Positions 30,657 to 32,007 of a DNA stretch of 32,007 bases are shown piece by piece; positions within the stretch are counted from its first letter, which is position 1; each line of letters opens with the position of its first letter. Source of the DNA: a bacterium (GTDB taxonomy: Bacteria > Patescibacteriota > CPR2 > UBA1875 > JAJYID01). The notes beneath the pieces are model-generated. The model was not told the origin of the DNA. It saw only the letters and a list, made by a program, of their open reading frames with translations, and did not search any database. Position numbers and translations under genes: made by a program. The stretch is taken from assembly GCA_021794535.1 (NCBI GenBank), contig JAJYQQ010000004.1, forward strand, positions 1 through 32,007, given 5' to 3'.

Positions 30657-30730
30657 CCGAACCCATAATTCTTGCGTTAGAATCAAACTTTATTTCAGTC
30701 CGATCTTGCATTGGACAAGACTAAGTCCGC

Positions 30731-30753
30731 ATTAGATAATCTAAAAACCTTAC
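30731..30753. repeat. Left terminal inverted repeat of the IS
   Basis: ATTAGATAATC-TAAAAACC-TTAC. It matches the reverse complement of 31983-32004 with a single-base gap and one substitution. Confidence 0.8.
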
Positions 30754-31895
30754 CGTAGTGTCTTTTCCAAAAGCTTAATTTTTCTTTCAATCTCGCTTTG
30801 CAGTTTAATAGGATTCAATCTCTTGTAAGTTGATTCTAACATCTTTTTTTGTTCTTTTGCTATCTTGGGGTGCTCCATTAGCCTTTGGTAAGGCGTCTTG
30901 GCTTTAAAATACTTCCTTTTTGTTTTACCCGTCTTTGTATCTTTAATCTTTTCTTTTAGCTTCATGGTCGGTTGGAAGAAGTTAATGTATAGCCTCCACT
31001 CATTTCGATACAGATCATTTAAAATATCAAGTTGTTCTTTTTTGTCTAATCTTTCATAACCGACAAGCTGCCTTATAGCTGTATAGTTTTTCTGTTCCAC
31101 ATGAGCGTTATCGTTCTTCTTGTATGGTCTTCCTCTGGTAAAGGTGATTTTTTCTTTCTTGCAGTATCGAAAGAGGTGCCAGTTGATAAATTCGCTGCCG
31201 TTATCGGAGTCAAGCCCCAGAAGAAAAAAAGATAGCGCGTTTCTGGCTTCATCAATAGCTTCTTGGGTTGCCAGTTCTCCTTTGCCCCAAATGGCAACCT
31301 GCTCACTCCAACCTGATGATATATCCACCATATTAAGGCTTGAGATAAACTCTCCCGATGGATCATCTCCGCAATGAGAGACCGTATCAACTTCGCACCA
31401 ACCAGGATCGGTTTCCGTCCAAAGTGCGTATCTGACCGCTATCTGGCTTTTTAGCAAGCTGCCGGGTTTGGTGGTCCCTGTGATTTTAACAAAGGTGCGT
31501 TCTTTCTCATTTCCCAAGATGTTCTTAAGCGTTCCCAGGCTGATACACAAAAGTTTCTCTTTTGTGTCTTTATCCGGCCTTATTTCATTACATTCAATCA
31601 GTTTCTCCAAAAGAGAAGGGATAAAAGGATGAAGCCTCTCGGCGCATATTTCTCCTGCTGCTTTCCAGAGAATGACACAGTGGTTTTTAACATCTTGATT
31701 GTAGACCTTCTCTCTTTCTTTTCTTTCACTTACTTGGGCCTTTGGAGCGTTAATGAGAGTAATGACATATTTCCTGTGATTGCCCGTGAAATCACAGAAA
31801 TCATCCAACAGTCTTGTTTTTTCTTTTTTGAACGCATTGCGATATTTTTTCTTAAGTTCATTCAGATATTCTTCTTTGGTTTGCTTACTCATCAT
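30750..31895 (-). CDS. DDE transposase, integrase-core type
   Basis: 381 residues read on the minus strand. The N-terminal region is helical and DNA-binding: FKKEKTRLLDDFCDFTGNHRKYVI, the G-x-H-R-K-Y motif of IS1202/ISTde1-type elements. The rve catalytic core follows, with first Asp in WCEVDTVSHCG, second Asp in GLDSDNGSEFIN, and Glu in NDNAHVEQKN, all intact. After it come RPYKKNDNAHVEQKNYT and QLVGY blocks and a basic C-terminus. Two adjacent ATGs (31895 and 31892) follow AAAGGA. The enzyme cuts and joins the IS ends. Its stop lies next to the left inverted repeat. Complete, with no frameshift. Confidence 0.92.
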   Translation of the reverse strand: MMSKQTKEEYLNELKKKYRNAFKKEKTRLLDDFCDFTGNHRKYVITLINAPKAQVSERKEREKVYNQDVKNHCVILWKAAGEICAERLHPFIPSLLEKLIECNEIRPDKDTKEKLLCISLGTLKNILGNEKERTFVKITGTTKPGSLLKSQIAVRYALWTETDPGWCEVDTVSHCGDDPSGEFISSLNMVDISSGWSEQVAIWGKGELATQEAIDEARNALSFFLLGLDSDNGSEFINWHLFRYCKKEKITFTRGRPYKKNDNAHVEQKNYTAIRQLVGYERLDKKEQLDILNDLYRNEWRLYINFFQPTMKLKEKIKDTKTGKTKRKYFKAKTPYQRLMEHPKIAKEQKKMLESTYKRLNPIKLQSEIERKIKLLEKTLR

Positions 31896-31982
31896 TTCCT
31901 TTCAAGCCTCCTTTCTGTCTTTACTTTAAGAAAGTATGGCTATTTTCGGTAAGATTTTCACTATCTAACGTAGATTGCTAGA

Positions 31983-32004
31983 GTAAGATTTTTGATTATC
32001 TAAT
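31983..32004. repeat. Right terminal inverted repeat of the IS
   Basis: GTAAGATTTTTGATTATCTAAT, given here as GTAAGATTTTT plus GATTATCTAAT. It is the partner of 30731-30753. The window ends three bases later. Confidence 0.8.
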
Positions 32005-32007
32005 ACG

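Larger units (their letters stand above)
30728..32007 (-). mobile_element. Insertion sequence with DDE transposase (IS1202/ISNCY-like)
   Basis: About 1.28 kb. The left end reads ATTAGATAATCTAAAAACC (from 30731). The right end, read on the minus strand, gives ATTAGATAATCAAAAATC, so terminal inverted repeats of about 23 bases match with one gap and one or two changes. Both ends may extend by CGy, which would place the right end exactly at the window edge. The target duplication cannot be seen. A second end-like word, GGTAAGATTTTCACTATC, lies inside the right end at about 31951-31968. One gene fills the element. Ends and gene are intact, so it may be active. Confidence 0.8.

Overview
The window looks like a chromosomal segment of a Candidate Phyla Radiation (Patescibacteria) bacterium; a parcubacterial-type lineage is my guess. 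The reasons are the small single-copy housekeeping genes, the membrane-anchored baseplate-J-like protein typical of these genomes, acidic tails on small RNA-binding proteins, many near-leaderless genes, and spacers packed with palindromic repeats. Almost all genes run on the + strand. No virus, plasmid module or CRISPR array is visible.

Layout. 1-6.75 kb: end of an unidentified gene, a membrane-anchored baseplate-J-like protein, ruvX (yqgF) overlapping mltG, a 600-base repeat-rich spacer, a promoter-driven LysM/CHAP cell-wall hydrolase, and obg with an apparent AUU start. 6.9-10.15 kb: glmS, tRNA-Ala(CGC), prmC, and a tRNA cluster in which tRNA-Ala(GGC) lies inside the two halves of another tRNA-like sequence. 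10.2-12.9 kb: an anchored hypothetical protein, a GNAT acetyltransferase, a Nudix hydrolase and a PlsC-like acyltransferase broken by an in-frame TGA. 12.9-18.4 kb: a leuS carrying a Nudix-domain insertion, then yceD-rpmF-nusB-rnc. 19.1-25.95 kb: a coiled-coil hypothetical protein, a short SMC without a recognisable hinge, a small orphan unit, rpsP, khpA and trmD (rimM and rplS are absent). 26.4-29.7 kb: ferredoxin overlapping a membrane protein gene, then uvrB. 29.9-32.0 kb: a DUF2584-like gene, a minus-strand orphan gene, and an insertion sequence with a DDE transposase and terminal inverted repeats that reaches the window edge.

Together the genes serve translation and RNA maturation (leuS, prmC, obg, rpmF, rpsP, khpA, trmD, nusB, rnc, ruvX, tRNAs), envelope building and remodelling (glmS, mltG, LysM/CHAP), and chromosome maintenance (smc, uvrB).

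The most unusual signals are non-coding. (i) The nested tRNA. (ii) A repeat family of about 170-250 bases in four spacers, with several stems kept by compensatory changes. (iii) A conserved two-part hairpin in three places, also with compensatory changes. (iv) Short palindromes, including four identical 27-base copies, sitting both in spacers and in frame inside prmC, leuS and smc. Stop usage is skewed: of about 29 genes only the ferredoxin clearly ends in TGA, and one gene is interrupted by TGA. All identifications are by eye; no database search was run.
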